From Anastatus disparis (lineage: Eukaryota > Arthropoda > Insecta > Hymenoptera > Eupelmidae), in contig JAFFSR010000091.1 of the NCBI GenBank assembly GCA_017163975.1, positions 248,001 through 312,000 on the forward strand: a DNA stretch of 64,000 bases. Reading direction: 5' to 3'. Positions 23,501 to 36,147 of the stretch are shown here, piece after piece. The position numbers and the translations under genes were made by a program. Under the pieces are notes generated by a model. The model was not told the DNA's origin, did no database searches, and saw only the letters and a program-made list of their open reading frames with translations. How positions within the stretch are numbered: position 1 is the stretch's first letter; each line of letters begins with the position of its first letter.

Positions 23501-24970
23501 ACCCCTTAATCATAAACTTATAAGTCATAAAGCTATAAACCCATAAACCATAAACTTATCAACCATAAGCCCATGAACATTTAACCCATAAACCATGACA
23601 CATAAACCCATAAACCATAAACCTATAAATGATAAACCCATAAAGCATAAACCCATAAACCATGAACCCATAAACCATAAACATATAAACTATAAACCTA
23701 TAAATTATAAGCTCATAAACCATAAACACATAAACCATAAACCCATAAACCATACACCCATAAACCTATAAACCATAAACTCATGAACCATAAACGCATA
23801 AATCATAAACTCATGAACCATGATCCTATTAACCCATAATCCATAAACCCATAAACCATAAACACATGAACCATGAACCCATAAGCCATGAACCCATATT
23901 TAATAAATCCATAAACCATAATCTTATGAAACTTAAACTTATAAACCATAAACCAATAAACCACAAAACCATAAACTATTAACTCCTAAACTTATAAACC
24001 ATGTACCCATAATCTATAAACCCATTAACAATAGACTCGTAAATTATAAACCCATGAATCATAAGCCATAAACCCATAAACCAGAAACCCATAAACCAGA
24101 AACCCATAAACCAGAAACCCATAAACCATTAATCCATAATCCATAAATCCATAATCCATAAACCCATAAACTATAAACCAATAAACCATAAACCCATAAA
24201 ACATAAACCTATAAACTATAATGTTACAAACCCATAAACCATAAACCTATAAACTATAAATCCATAAACCCATAAACCATTAACCCATAAACCATTAACC
24301 CATAAACCATAAACCCATAAACCCTAAACCCGTAAACCATAAACCCATAAACCAAGATCACATAAACCGAAAAACCATAAACCCATAAACCATAAACTCA
24401 TAAACTCATATACCATAAACCTATAAACCATAAATCCATAAACTCATGAACCATTAGCCCATAAACCATAAATCCATAAACCCATGAACCATTAGCCCAT
24501 AAACCATAAACTATAAACTCATAAACCCATAAACTATAAACTCATAAACCATAAGCTTATAAACCATAAACCTAATAACCGTAAACCTATAAACCATAAA
24601 CTCATAATCTATAAACCATAAACCCATAAACCATAAACCCATAAACCATAAACCCATAAACCATAAACCCATAAACCATAAACCCATAAACCATAAACCC
24701 ATACACCATAAACCCATAAACCATAAACCCATAAACCATAAACCCATAAACCATAAACCCATAAACCATAAACCCATAAACCATAAACCCATAAACCATA
24801 AACCCATAAACCATTAACTTATACACCATGAACCCACAATCTATAAATCCATGAATCATAAACCCATAAACCAGAAACCCATAAACCATAAACCTATAAA
24901 CCATAAACCTATAAACCAGAAATCCATAAACCATATACCTATAAACCATAAACCTATAAACCATAAACCC
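17586..24970. repeat. 15-bp minisatellite array, block 2
   Basis: The unit is the same as in block 1, ATAAACCATAAACCC, over about 7.4 kb. Most of it is diverged, with higher-order copies: a segment near 20200-20560 reappears near 21260-21700 (landmarks GAACACATGATCCGTACC and TCCCTGAATTGTAATCTTA), and 22280-22480 reappears as 22620-22830 (landmark TGACCAATGAAATATATG). The stretch 24610-24815 is almost perfect, about 13 identical units, and is probably the youngest expansion. Confidence 0.92.
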
Positions 24971-25291
24971 AACTGGTTGTTCAACTCTGGCGTTCTCTAT
25001 TATAGTCTGTGGATTTAGCCTTGCACGGACATTATAGAGAAGACTTCTCGCACTTACGTAGCTACTTTCAGCTTGAGCGTAATGGTTGTCTAAGACGTAA
25101 GCGTCTTCATCAAGGTCCTTCTGCGTCAAAAGACCTACATGGTTAGTTTTAAAGTCTGCCTAGTAGAATTCCAAGAGTTGAAGGCGGTAATCTGACTTAC
25201 CAACAGTCCACTGGTTCGCCGGAAGGTCCCTGTTGTTCTCAGCTGTGCGTTTTAAGACCTCCAACAGAGCACATTGAGCTTTGACGTTCAT
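24971..25291 (-). pseudogene. Fragment resembling LTR-retrotransposon gag N-terminus
   Basis: From the ATG at 25291 the minus strand reads 43 codons, then TAG at 25162-25160, then continues in the same frame for about 60 codons up to the edge of the minisatellite. Composition and layout (an LLEVLKRTAENNRDLP start, a DYRLQLLEFY segment, LDEDAYVLDNHYAQAE, YVSARSLLYNVRARLN) resemble the N-terminal helical region of BEL/Pao or Gypsy gag proteins. The frame then runs without a stop into the repeat, so the array now occupies the place of the rest of the gene. Family assignment is by general resemblance only. The nonsense codon and truncation make it a pseudogene. Confidence 0.5.
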
Positions 25292-26560
25292 CTGTAGAAT
25301 TCAAATAAATATCTGTGAAGCGCGACTAGATGCAAGAAGATCCTGATGCATTCGGTTGAGCGCTTAAGGGCATAGCACAATGTGATTGCTCGCAACTTCA
25401 TTCGTAATGCGTGATTCAGCCCTGTTGACTTGGTAAGGCGTGATTGAACGCCATTTAACTCTATAGGGTGTGGTAAGACGCAATTAGACTGTGAGAGGCG
25501 CGGTTGAACGCAATATAACGCAGGAAGTGCGTGGCTAGGCTCAATTTGACCTAGAAGGTGCGCGGTTAAGCGCAATTCAACATTATATTGCGCGATTCAG
25601 CGCGAGTTTTCATTTCCAGTTTCCCGTTATTTCATGTTATCGTATTTTATTAATTAATACGTTCAAGGACTATAAAAGCCATAATAAATAAGTAGAGTTT
25701 GTAATTTCACTAAATTTAATCGAAAATGTGCGGACCAGAATGTGCAGTTGTATTGTTTTACGAATAGGGACAATCTCATTATTTTGAATAGTTCAATGAA
25801 TTTTAAAATTATCAAACAACTGCGTAAAAATGGTTACATAGATTTTTTTGAAAATCGAGATCTATAATTGGTGACTCAACCAATCGAAGTTTGATTAAAG
25901 GCAATCGATTCAAAGTTCATTTATATTTTGCAAATTGCACAATGATACAAAACACCAATCTATCTAATCGTGTTTGGAAAGAATAAAATATATAATTTCA
26001 ATGTGTTTCAAATTTAATAATTATATTAAGTCGTTAAAATTATTATTTTCATAACAGAGATGAAAGATTTTCCTTGTAATATTGTAAATCAAATTGTGTT
26101 TTCACTAAGAATTACAAGAAAAAGGCGATAACTTTCATGCACGTGGCCACCCGCCATATTTTCCCGCCAAAAAAAGAATGCTGTTCTTGTTCATACTGCG
26201 CGTGCAGTGTAATACGCGCCCAAAGCCACCCACTATTTTTTATCAAGCATACGAACAAAGAACAAGGGAGAGTGCAGAGCGACGTAGCATGACGCTCTGT
26301 ACGAGGTCACCCACGATCGTGTGTGTGAAAACTCTTACCTTCTTTGTTCTCTCTAATCCGGCTCGAAGGACCAATGTTCAAGCGTCTTGAAGAGGTGGGG
26401 CTTAATTATGTGTCCTTCGTTTTTCAACAGGTTTTCTTTATTGAAATAACATGCGTCGTTTGAAAAGAGCGGAAATTGATTGAGCCCGACGTAGCGTGCT
26501 GCAGCCTTTTATAAGCCCACACCGGTAAGGGCGAGTAGTGACAATTAAGATAGCGGTTAT
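25292..26560. other. No gene; GC-richer degenerate repeat and unique sequence
   Basis: 25370-25600 has diverged units of about 25 bases built around GCGCGGTTGAACGCAAT. A TATAAAA lies near 25671. 26140-26560 is relatively GC-rich unique sequence with a 70-codon frame I do not regard as coding. If the gag-like fragment is genuine, its LTR and leader would be expected here, but I could not delimit them. Confidence 0.5.
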
Positions 26561-26579
26561 GGCGTGAACAGACACGCCC

Positions 26580-28890
26580 AGAAAAAAAGTAAAAATCAAG
26601 AAATATTAGGCCCTAAAAACATAGGGCTTAAGAAAATATGAGAATAAAAAAAATATGGAGCCCAAGAAAAAATTAGAATCAAGTAAATATTGGGTCCGAA
26701 AAAATTTGATATCGAGAAAATATTGCGCCCCAAAAATATAGAGCCCGAAAAAATATAAAAAGCGGAAAAACATTAAGTCCAAGAAAATATAAGAATCAAA
26801 AAATTATTGGGCTCAAGAAAGAATCAATAAAATATTAGGCTTAAAAAGTGTAAAGCCCAAGAAAATATAAGAATCGAAAAAATACTGGGCACAAAAATAT
26901 ATAGAGCCCAAATAAAAATAGAAATCGAAAAAATTTTGGGCCAAAAAAAATATAAGGCCTGAAAAAATGTGAAAATAAAAAAATATGGTGTCCAAAAAAA
27001 TATGAAGCCCAAGAAAATATAAGCAAATATATAGTGAGCCCAAAAATATTAGAGTAAAAAAAAAATTAGGTTCGAAAAAATATAAAGCCCAATACAATAT
27101 AACAATCTAAAAAATGTCTGGCTCTAAAAAATATAAAGCTCAAGAAAATATAAGAATCAAAAAAATATTGGGACCAAAAATAATATAGGGCCTAAAAAAA
27201 TATGAGAATAAAATATGAAGCCTAAAAAAATATGGAGACCAAAAAAATATAAGGATCAAAAATATATTATGCACAAAAAATATAAAAATAAAAGAAGAAT
27301 TGGACCCAAATAAATATGAGAATCGAAAAAATATTAGACTGAAAAAAATATGAAAGCCAGAAAAATATAAGAATCAAAAAAATATTGAGCTTAAAAAAAT
27401 TTAGGAATCAAAAGATATTGGGTCCAAGAAAGAATCAATAAAATATTAGGCTCAAAAAGATGTAGAGCCCAAATAATAGTAAAAATCTAAAAAATTTCGG
27501 GCAAAAAAAATATAGGGCCTAAAAAAATGTAAGAATAGAAAAAATATGGGGCCTAAAAAAATATGGAGCCCAAGAAAATATGAAAATCGAAAATATATTG
27601 GGCTCAAAAAATATAAGAATTAAATAAATAGTGTGCCCAAAAAAATATGGAGCCCAAATAAAAGTAGAAAACAAAAAAATTTTGGGCCAAAAAAAATATA
27701 GGGCCTAAGAAAATATGGGAATAAAAATAAAAAATGGGGCCCAAAAAAATATGGAGCACAAGAAAATATTAAAATCGAAAATATATTGAGCCCAAAAAAT
27801 ATAAGAATTGAAAAAATATTAGGCCTAAAAAAACATAGAGCCTGAATAAAAGTAAAAATCAAAAAGATATTTAGCCAAAAAAAATATAGGGCCTAAGAAA
27901 ATATGAGAATGAAAATAAAATATGGGGCCCAAAAAAATATGGAGCACAAGAACATATAGAAATCAAAAATATATTGGGCCCAAAAAATATAAGAATGAAA
28001 AAAAAATTAGGCCCGAAAAATATAGAGCCCAATAAAATATAAGGATATCTCTACAATTTTTATTTTTTCTATGATATGTCATTTTACAGCTATTACTGGA
28101 TTACTCAATGAAGCACACTATTCAAACTAGGTCCATACCTTTTGTACAATCCGGAAACTCTATTTTTTATGTATCTTGTGAATGTGCCATCAACGATATA
28201 GTAGATATTTCTATGAAACGTAAATTTTTACATGGATAAAATTTCCGAAATTTTATCCATATAAAAATTTACGTTTTATAGAAATATCTACTATACCGTT
28301 GGTGGCACATTCACTGGATACATAAAAAATAGAGTTTTCAGATTGTACAAAAGGTATGAACCTAGTTTAAATAGTGTGCATCATTGGGTAACCCAGTAAC
28401 GCTTGTAAAATGAATTTTCAAAAACATCATAAAAAGATTAAAAATTGTAGAGATATCCTCATATGAGAATCAACAAAATATTTGTACCAAAAAAATATAG
28501 AGCCCGAGAAAATATGAGAATCAAAAAAATATTGGGCCAGAAAAATATAAAGATCAAAAAAATTTAGGGCCTAAAAAATGTGAAGCCCAAGAAAATATAA
28601 GAATCAAAAAAATATTAAGCCCAATTAAATATAAGAATCAATAAAATATTTGGCCCATGAATTTGTAGAGCTCAAGAAAATGTAAGAATCAAATAAATAC
28701 TGGGCCCAAAAAATATAGAGCACATAAAAATGTAAAAATCGAAAAAATATTGGGCTCAAAAAATTAAAGAACCCAAGAAAATATGAGAATCAAAAAAATA
28801 TAGGGCCCAAAAAATATGGAGCCCAAGAAAATATAAGAATCAATAGAATATTGGGCCAAAAAAATATAAGAATCAGAAAAATTTGGGCTG
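26580..28890. repeat. Degenerate minisatellite of GGGCCCAAAAAAATATA type
   Basis: Units of about 30-40 bases combine AAGAATCAAAAAAATATT, GGGCCCAAAAAATATA and GAGCCCAAGAAAATAT. The array is interrupted by the palindrome at 28042-28459 and resumes after it in the same style. Several open frames on minus are translations of the repeat. Confidence 0.85.
28042..28459. mobile_element. 418-bp palindromic fold-back element inside the minisatellite
   Basis: Arms of about 205 bases run from AGGATATCTCTACAATTTT to its complement AAAATTGTAGAGATATCCT, meeting near 28250 at AAATTTCCGAAATTTTATCC. Arms differ at scattered positions. The sequence on both sides is the same minisatellite, so this is an insertion. 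The exact target duplication is ambiguous because the flanks are A/T repeats. Confidence 0.82.
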
Positions 28891-29640
28891 TGGGAGTTCG
28901 ATTGTATAATTACCCCTCAATTGACCTCCAGATTTCAACTTAAGAGAACTGCTTAGTGCGCTTAACATTCAAGCAGTTGACAAATAATTTAAAGTTTTGT
29001 ATAGTTTTTACTATTTAAAAGCATACATTTTTATTATTTTCCACCAATATATGAGGATAATTTGGTAAAAAATAAATTTGTTTCGCTAATTAGCTTGGTG
29101 ATAATCACAGTCTCTATTTCAGTCTAAATAAGCATCAATTGATTTGTTTTCAGCTTATGATGCTCCTTTGATTCTTTTATTTTCTTTGTATGTAAAAATA
29201 TATCATACGTGTTAAGCTTTGCAAGATCTATCTTTATATAGCTTGATGCATCGCTTGTTTACGCATCACTACTGTTATTTCTACCTCTATTCGTCTATTG
29301 CGCCCTCTGCTATAGAAACCTGTTTCTAACAAACATATAATAATTGCACTACATCAATACATGCACTATCCATTTTTCTCATCAACATTCGATTTCGACG
29401 AGAACTATAATTTGAGGCATAAGTGAAAAACGCCATAATTTTAATAACTCACCTTTTGAGACGCTACCGCGCCCCTAGATTCAAACAGCAATAGATACAT
29501 TTATTTTATTACTAGAATTTAATATGAGAACATTTTAACACAAAATAACAATATAACGATAATATAATAAGAAAACATTTAAATTGCAAATGTTAAGAAT
29601 GTTAGTATTTAATTATTATTCTTATTCTCAAATTTTATAT
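28891..29640. other. AT-rich, no gene seen
   Basis: Unique AT-rich sequence lies between the minisatellite and the next fold-back. There is no open frame of interest and no repeat that I recognise. Confidence 0.55.
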
Positions 29641-29643
29641 TTA

Positions 29644-30341
29644 CCAGGAGAGTATCTGAGGTTGCGGGTCACAGATCTTGATGAAACTTTGGGATAAGTA
29701 TTAAGGAACCAAAATATGAGTAAAGCCACAGCAGTACGGTCTAACGCTTCGAAAAATTGAAGTTATGGACGATTATAGTCTTATTTTTAGAAAAATATTA
29801 AGAAAGAACTCCTAATTGAAGTGTAAATAATTCTGTCTAAAAATGTCTTTAATAAATCCACAATTGCTAAAATAAAAGCAGAAAAAGCAAGCTTCAATTT
29901 GATGGTTTCCGAATTGAAAAATAATCATTAGTACTAAAGTTATGCTTGTTTAAAGTTGAGCAGCAAAAAAGTACTAAAAATCACCATCCTTCAAAATTTA
30001 GACTATTTTTGGTACTCTCTTACTGCTCAACTTTAAACAAGCATAACTTTAGTTCTAATTATTATTTTTCAATCCGGAAACTATCAAATTAAAGCTTGCT
30101 TTCTCTGCTTTTATTTCATTAATTGTGGATTTATTAAAGACATTTTTAGACAGAATTATTTACACTTCAATTAGGAGTTCTTTTTTAATATTTTTCTAAA
30201 AATAAGACTATAATCGTCCATAACTTCAATTTTTCGAAGCGTTAGACCGTATTGCTGTGGCTTTACTCATATTTTGGTACCTTAATACTTATCCCAAAGT
30301 TTCACCAAGATCTGTGACCCGCAACTCAGACACTCTCCTGG
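29644..30341. mobile_element. 698-bp fold-back element with TTA target duplication
   Basis: Arms begin CCAGGAGAGTATCTGAG and end CTCAGACACTCTCCTGG, with near-complete complementarity to a centre near 29995 (AATCACCATCCT region). TTA flanks it at 29641-29643 and 30342-30344. A 3-base TWA duplication and no coding capacity fit a non-autonomous PIF/Harbinger-type fold-back. The element at 49469-50132 has a similar terminus and the same target. Confidence 0.75.
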
Positions 30342-30344
30342 TTA

Positions 30345-31644
30345 GTATTAGTGACTTTTTTTTCTTTTTTCTAGAATACCAAGAGGGCTAAAGTCAAAGA
30401 TAACTGCATTATTTTTATAAATCTCTTATACTTTAACATTTATTATAGATGAAAAGATAATTAATACTGAAAGTATAATTTCAACTACTTTGTACTTAAT
30501 ACTGAATTTATATAATAAGCATAAATATTTTTGTAATTACCAAAAGAAAAAACATTTAATTTTGGGACCGCCTTTTTTATGATTCATCAACTAATACTGA
30601 GTAATTTGTAAAATTTTAGAGCTCTAACGCTTTCACTTCAAGAAAACTAAGATATCAGCAAATAAAACTATCAGCGATGAGTGTATAATTTCTATAATTC
30701 ACATTTTTCAGACCAAAATGATTTTGATTGCTTTGTATATATTTTTATATAGTTTAATCTTATGACATTAAATTTTTTTATGTTCAAAAATACAGTAAAC
30801 AAATTAAAATAGTCTGATGGATTCAGATATTAGAAAATTATTTCATATGAAAGCTCAGTTTATCTCTTCACATAACTTTTAATCTAATATAAGCAACTCA
30901 ATAAAGGTGAGACTTAATAGAGATAATACATGTATTTTATTAACCAATACCAAGTTTCTTGTGAAATTTCAAGACTCTATCTTTTTTATTTTAGGATGAC
31001 AAAGTTATCAGTAAATTAAACTGTCAACAATAAGTGTATAATTTCTATAATTCATATTTTTTAGACCAAAAGTCATTATGATTACTTTTAACGTAGTTTA
31101 AATATAACATAGTTTTAGCATAGTTTACATAGTTTTTAACATTACATAGTTGAATCTTATTGCATTAAATTGTTTATGATTTAAATCAATCTTATAAAGT
31201 ATTTCCTCTTTACATTATTAGAGTTTAATATTAAATTTATTGCTGTTAAAATGTTTGAATATTAATTTTCCATATTACTATCAAAAATTCATTTTCATCT
31301 GTAACTTTTTTTAAATGATTGTTTAAATTATTTTAAATACTATACAATCAAATATTTTTCCATAATCTACTACTTGAAACAATTTACCAGTGAAAATTTT
31401 AGAACTCCAAAGTCTTCTAGATTCAGAGATATATTTTTTTTAAATTAGGATCACATGGCGACTTTTTAGAAAATTTAATTTTGAAGCTCCTCGAATACAT
31501 TTAATGCTTTAAACCTTAGCTTATAAAATATTTTTTACGTTATTGAAATTCAATATTGATTTTATTTAAAAATTTTTGAGTATAAATTTCTATATTTTAC
31601 ATTTAACCAACTCATTTAATTATAATTGTTTTCAATAAAATTTA
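30345..31644. other. AT-rich, no gene seen; weak internal repeat
   Basis: TCTATAATTCACATTTTTCA near 30692 recurs in altered form near 31052, each preceded by GTGTATAATT, which suggests an old duplication of about 360 bases. No coding potential is visible. Confidence 0.5.
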
Positions 31645-33703
31645 TAGTCTAGGCGCCCAGAGGGTTCCGTATAAAGTTAAAGGTCCCACCAAGCAAGTAG
31701 GTGATTTTTATGTATTTTGAGTCGCTGAATCCGAACTTGCTTTTCGCACAAGTGGTCGAGTAATTTGTTATAAACAAATTAACTGTTTAAATGGCTATAG
31801 TTTATGAACTACAATAGATGCAGTAATTTTCTCTGCAAAAACTTGTTCTTTAATAAAAAAAAAAAATCGTTTTTGTTGCATGTCGATTCGATAATTAGAA
31901 CCAGAGATATGGCAAATATATTGCTAAAAAACATAGAGACGTAGCGCAAGGGCGAAACGCCCTGGTAAAAAACCTTATGACTCGATGACTAATTAATATT
32001 TTTTGAAGTTTAACATGTGTTTGAAAAATGTCAGAGTCTCAGCTTTAATAATAAATTATTATATATTAGTTTCAAATGTTGATAAATAAGCTAGAATGAT
32101 TTGAAGCAGAAGAAATTTTCAATTTTTCAGAATTTTGTTTGTTTATAACGAAATAATATAAGTTAGCGAACAAAATATTTCTATATTTTTGATATAGAAT
32201 GATATAGGAAATTTCATTTAGTTTAAGAATCTGTCCGGTTTTTTAAATTTAAGTAAGTAGAACCTGAGATATCGCAAATTTAAGCTGTAGCGCCAACTCC
32301 TTGCAATACGACATATGTGTGCAATATGGCTATCACTTTCCTTATAAAAAATTCTTTTATTATAAGGTAAGTAATTTCATTCTTTTGTAATAAAATTAAT
32401 TTTAATTCTGTATTTGGGAATTAAATAAAAATTTAATAAAAAAGGATTCAGCTAAAAATGGATGACTCTAATAAATCGGAAAGTTAAACAAATTTTTTGA
32501 ATAAAATAGATTGTTGTTTTTTTTTGCAATTGCAAAAAAAAATAAATGTAAAAATACTCCATAAGTTGAGTCAATTGTTTACTATTATAGTAGAAAAATC
32601 TATGATTATTTAAAAGCGTAAATCTACTTCATCTCCATGTATTATACATCATTAATATTATGACAATAATATTATGACAAAGTATATAAAATAGAGTCAA
32701 AAGTAATTTTATTGGAAAAGAATAAGATTTCGTACCTTACAATAAAAGAATTTTTAATAAGGAAAGCGATCGCTATATTGCACACATATGCCGTATTGCA
32801 AGGAGTTGGCGCTACAGCTTCACCCTTTCTGTCACGAATTATTTTCGCAAAATACGTATTTTCTATCATACATTAATTTTTTTAGATTTATTTACAATCG
32901 TATATTCAAAATATATCATATGATACTTATAAAATAAACACTCATTTATATGAAAATGCAAAAAGAATAAAGATTAAACTTAAAGTTCGAATTAAACAAT
33001 AAAAAAAAGAAAATGAGAAAGGGTGTCACTATAGTGGCTCCTGTGACTGAAAGGGTTAAATTTGCGATATCTCAGGTTCTACTTACTTAAATTTGAAAAG
33101 ACCGGACAGATTCTTGAACTAGATGAAATTTCTTATCATTCTATATCAAAAATATAGAAATATTTTGTTCGCTAACCTATATTTTTTCGTTATAAACAAA
33201 CAAAATTCTGAAAAATTGAAAATTGTTTCCGCTTCAAATCATTCTAGCTTATTTATCAACATTTAAAAGTAATATATAACAATTTATCATTAAAGCTGAG
33301 ACTCTGACATTTTTTAAACACATGTTGAACTTTAAAAAATATCCAGTAGTAGTCGAGTTATAAGGTTTTTACCAGGGCTTTCTGCGCTTGCGCTACGTCT
33401 CTATTTTTTTTTGCAATATATTTGCCATATCTCTGGTTCTAATTATCGAATTGACATGCAACAAAAACGATTTTTTTTGTATTTTAATTAAAGAACAAGT
33501 TTTAGCAGAGAAAATTACTGCATCTATTGTAATTCATAAACTATAGCCATTTAAACAATTAATTTGTTTATAACAAATTACTCGACCACTTGCACAAAAA
33601 GCAAGTTGCAAATTCGGATTGAGCGGCTCAAAATACATAAAAATCACCTAATTGCTTGCTGGGACCTCTAACTTCATACGAAACCCTCTGGGCGCCTAGA
33701 CTA
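31645..33703. mobile_element. 2.06-kb fold-back element with ~750-bp arms
   Basis: The left end TAGTCTAGGCGCCCAGAGGG is matched by CCCTCTGGGCGCCTAGACTA at 33703. Arms pair from 31645 to about 32400 and from about 32700 to 33703, with a central AT-rich loop of about 300 bases. The right arm is longer because it carries a nested 233-bp insertion (32823-33055). No open frame of note is present. The family is unassigned; flanking TA is compatible with several superfamilies. Confidence 0.8.
32823..33055. mobile_element. 233-bp MITE (piggyBac-like ends, TTAA target) nested in a palindrome arm
   Basis: Ends read ACCCTTTCTGTCAC on the left and GTGACTGAAAGGGT on the right, and the right flank is TTAA (33056-33059). 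The left flank reads TTCA, probably a mutated TTAA (32819-32822). The opposite palindrome arm has the uninterrupted sequence with a single TTAA at 32280-32283. CCC-type ends and TTAA duplication are typical of piggyBac-derived MITEs. Confidence 0.75.
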
Positions 33704-35221
33704 TTAAAAATAAACTATCATTTATAATCTTAGGGCTCTAAATCTTTTACATCTTGAGATATGAGCTATGACTAAAAAAAAGTGACTACATAGAATTCAC
33801 AAAATAATATATTTCAAAATTGTTAGTAACTTTTAATGCTTCGAATCAATCTCATAGAGTTTTTATACACTGTTAAGGTTCAATATCAAAATTAATTGTA
33901 TTTTAAAATCCCTGGTGAAATTGAAACGTTTTTTTTTATCATTTTATGACCAGTAGAAATGGAAACGCTTTTTTTTAACAATTTATGGCCATTTCTTTGG
34001 CATTATTATTACCAATAAGCTTAAATTTTTATATACACCATTTTTTATGTTCACATTTTTACCAGGGATGTTTGAGTATAAAATTTGAAAATTGTATTCA
34101 GTAAACTCTCTTCAGCTATACCTTTTTGAGTGAAATTTCAAACTTTATTTGCTGATATCTAAGAGTATTTTTTCTTAATCTACATATTAAAATGAAACTA
34201 GTAGTTACAATTTTAAAGCTACAAGTCCTTTACTACAAGAGATATTTAAGAGAAGTAGACTCATGAATATGAACCCTCAAAAGAACAGTTTGTGCTGCTT
34301 AAGTTATTTACCTCCGTCATGTGAATGAACAGGCCAAGCCAATTATTACACTCGATCTAACTAGTTTTACAATTCCAATTTTAATAAGTGTCGCTTGTTG
34401 TTGCTGCTGTTACCACTGCTTAAGAGAGAGAGAGAGAGAAGAGAAAGTCAAAAATTTTCGGTTAACGGCCGGATGTTTTTAAGAGCAATGTAGATTCACA
34501 AAGATAGAAGAAAGAGAGACTTTCAATAACTTTTATCGACTAAGTCTGTTGACTTTATTGATTATCATCAAATCAATCTAATAAATTCATCGACTTGGTT
34601 TATTGATTTTATCGACTGAGTCTATTGTCTTTATCAAATTTCATTAACTATTATTTCATTAATTATAGAATCATTTAATATTATTTGAATTTAATCTTAA
34701 TAAAGTATGAGTAATATTTTAAAACTATATTAATATTATTTGAATTTCGTATTTTTAGTGTTTAAATGTGACATTACTAACGATTACATATATTCAGTAT
34801 TTAAATATAATATTAATAGTTTTTTGATACAAATATTAATTATGACCTAAAAATATAGTGGAGTACATAACTAATGATTACCAACAAAGGAAATTTGATT
34901 GATTTTGTAATATGTTCAAATCGAACATGATATGTGAATAGCTAATATACGATACAATCGAAACTAAGGGTAATATTTTTATTATAACCTCAAAATTTCA
35001 CATTTCGCTCATAAAAATATTATTTTTGATTACTTTCGTATGTTTATATTCTACTAAACTATTATAGTTTATAAAATGTACACTCAAACGTTCATCAAAT
35101 AATTCCAAAGCTGTCTCGGAGTTGTAATATGGACTTAATATATATGTATAACTATTATTATTATTACAATTTCTATTTTAATAATTTTTTATTTCATTAT
35201 AGTTAAATAAATTGATAATTG
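33704..35221. other. AT-rich, no gene seen; short (AG)n tract
   Basis: An (AG)n microsatellite lies at about 34424-34438. The rest is unique AT-rich sequence with no supported gene. Confidence 0.55.
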
Positions 35222-36147
35222 GCTGATTCCATTCAGATTCATGCAGGCCGTCACTGATCGAATTTTTTTTTCTTCTAAATAATAAAAATACCTTCTATTA
35301 AGTATATGAAGATAAAAGTTACCTCGTAGAACGCTCAAAAAAATTTTTTTTTTTTACTACAGCAATTTTAGTGTTGGATGTAAAAACGAAAATTCCAAAA
35401 TTGAAAATGAACCTCTACTTTTAAATGACTATAGCTCCGTCAATTTTTAACCTTTTTGGGCGTTCTTTTAACGGAAGTGTGCGGAATTATGTCTAGTTTT
35501 AAATGCAATCTCGATTTTTGTAATACAATTTGATCTCACTGAGTTATTTACGAAAAACCGAAAAAAAGCGATTTTTTTCAAACACGATTTTCTCAAAAAC
35601 TATATATTTTTTTTTTAATTTTTATATGATTTTATACATAAAAAATATTATTTTTTAGGGTAGGTGAGAATATGCGATTTTGCCTTATTTTTTTTCAACA
35701 GATTTTTAAACGTTTTTTTTATATTTTCGATTTTAAAACTTTGATACCATGGCGCATCGTACTATTTTTCCAACTTTACGTGTTCTTACAACTATTTTTA
35801 TGCTTTTATTTATTAATATATCAAAAATATTAACAATAATCTTTAAAATTATCCCCGGATCGAATATTTTGATCAATTAAAACTAGAGTTATGACGATTT
35901 AAAGTTTAAAAAAAATGCTGAAACTTTAAATAAATATATTTACTTTGAATTTTGAATTTTGAATTTTGAATTTTGAATTTTGAATTTTAATTTCGAATTT
36001 TGAAAAGGTGAATTTTTTAAATACTAAAATATATTATTTGATCATTTTCAATGAACAAATAATGTACGATACAATTAAGAAATGAACACTAATGAATTGA
36101 GAACTAATGTGAATAAAAAAATCCGAATTTGAATAAAACCTTTCAAT

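Noticed and set aside
14301..24807. More than thirty long open frames of MVYGF, WFMGL or INHKP type
   Set aside because: They are translations of the 15-bp repeat, which has no stop in four frames; overlapping frames on both strands are open at once and none has independent coding evidence.
24604..24815. CRISPR array or telomeric repeat
   Set aside because: Units are directly adjacent without spacers, and the 15-bp unit is not a known telomere motif; the locus is internal and surrounded by transposons.
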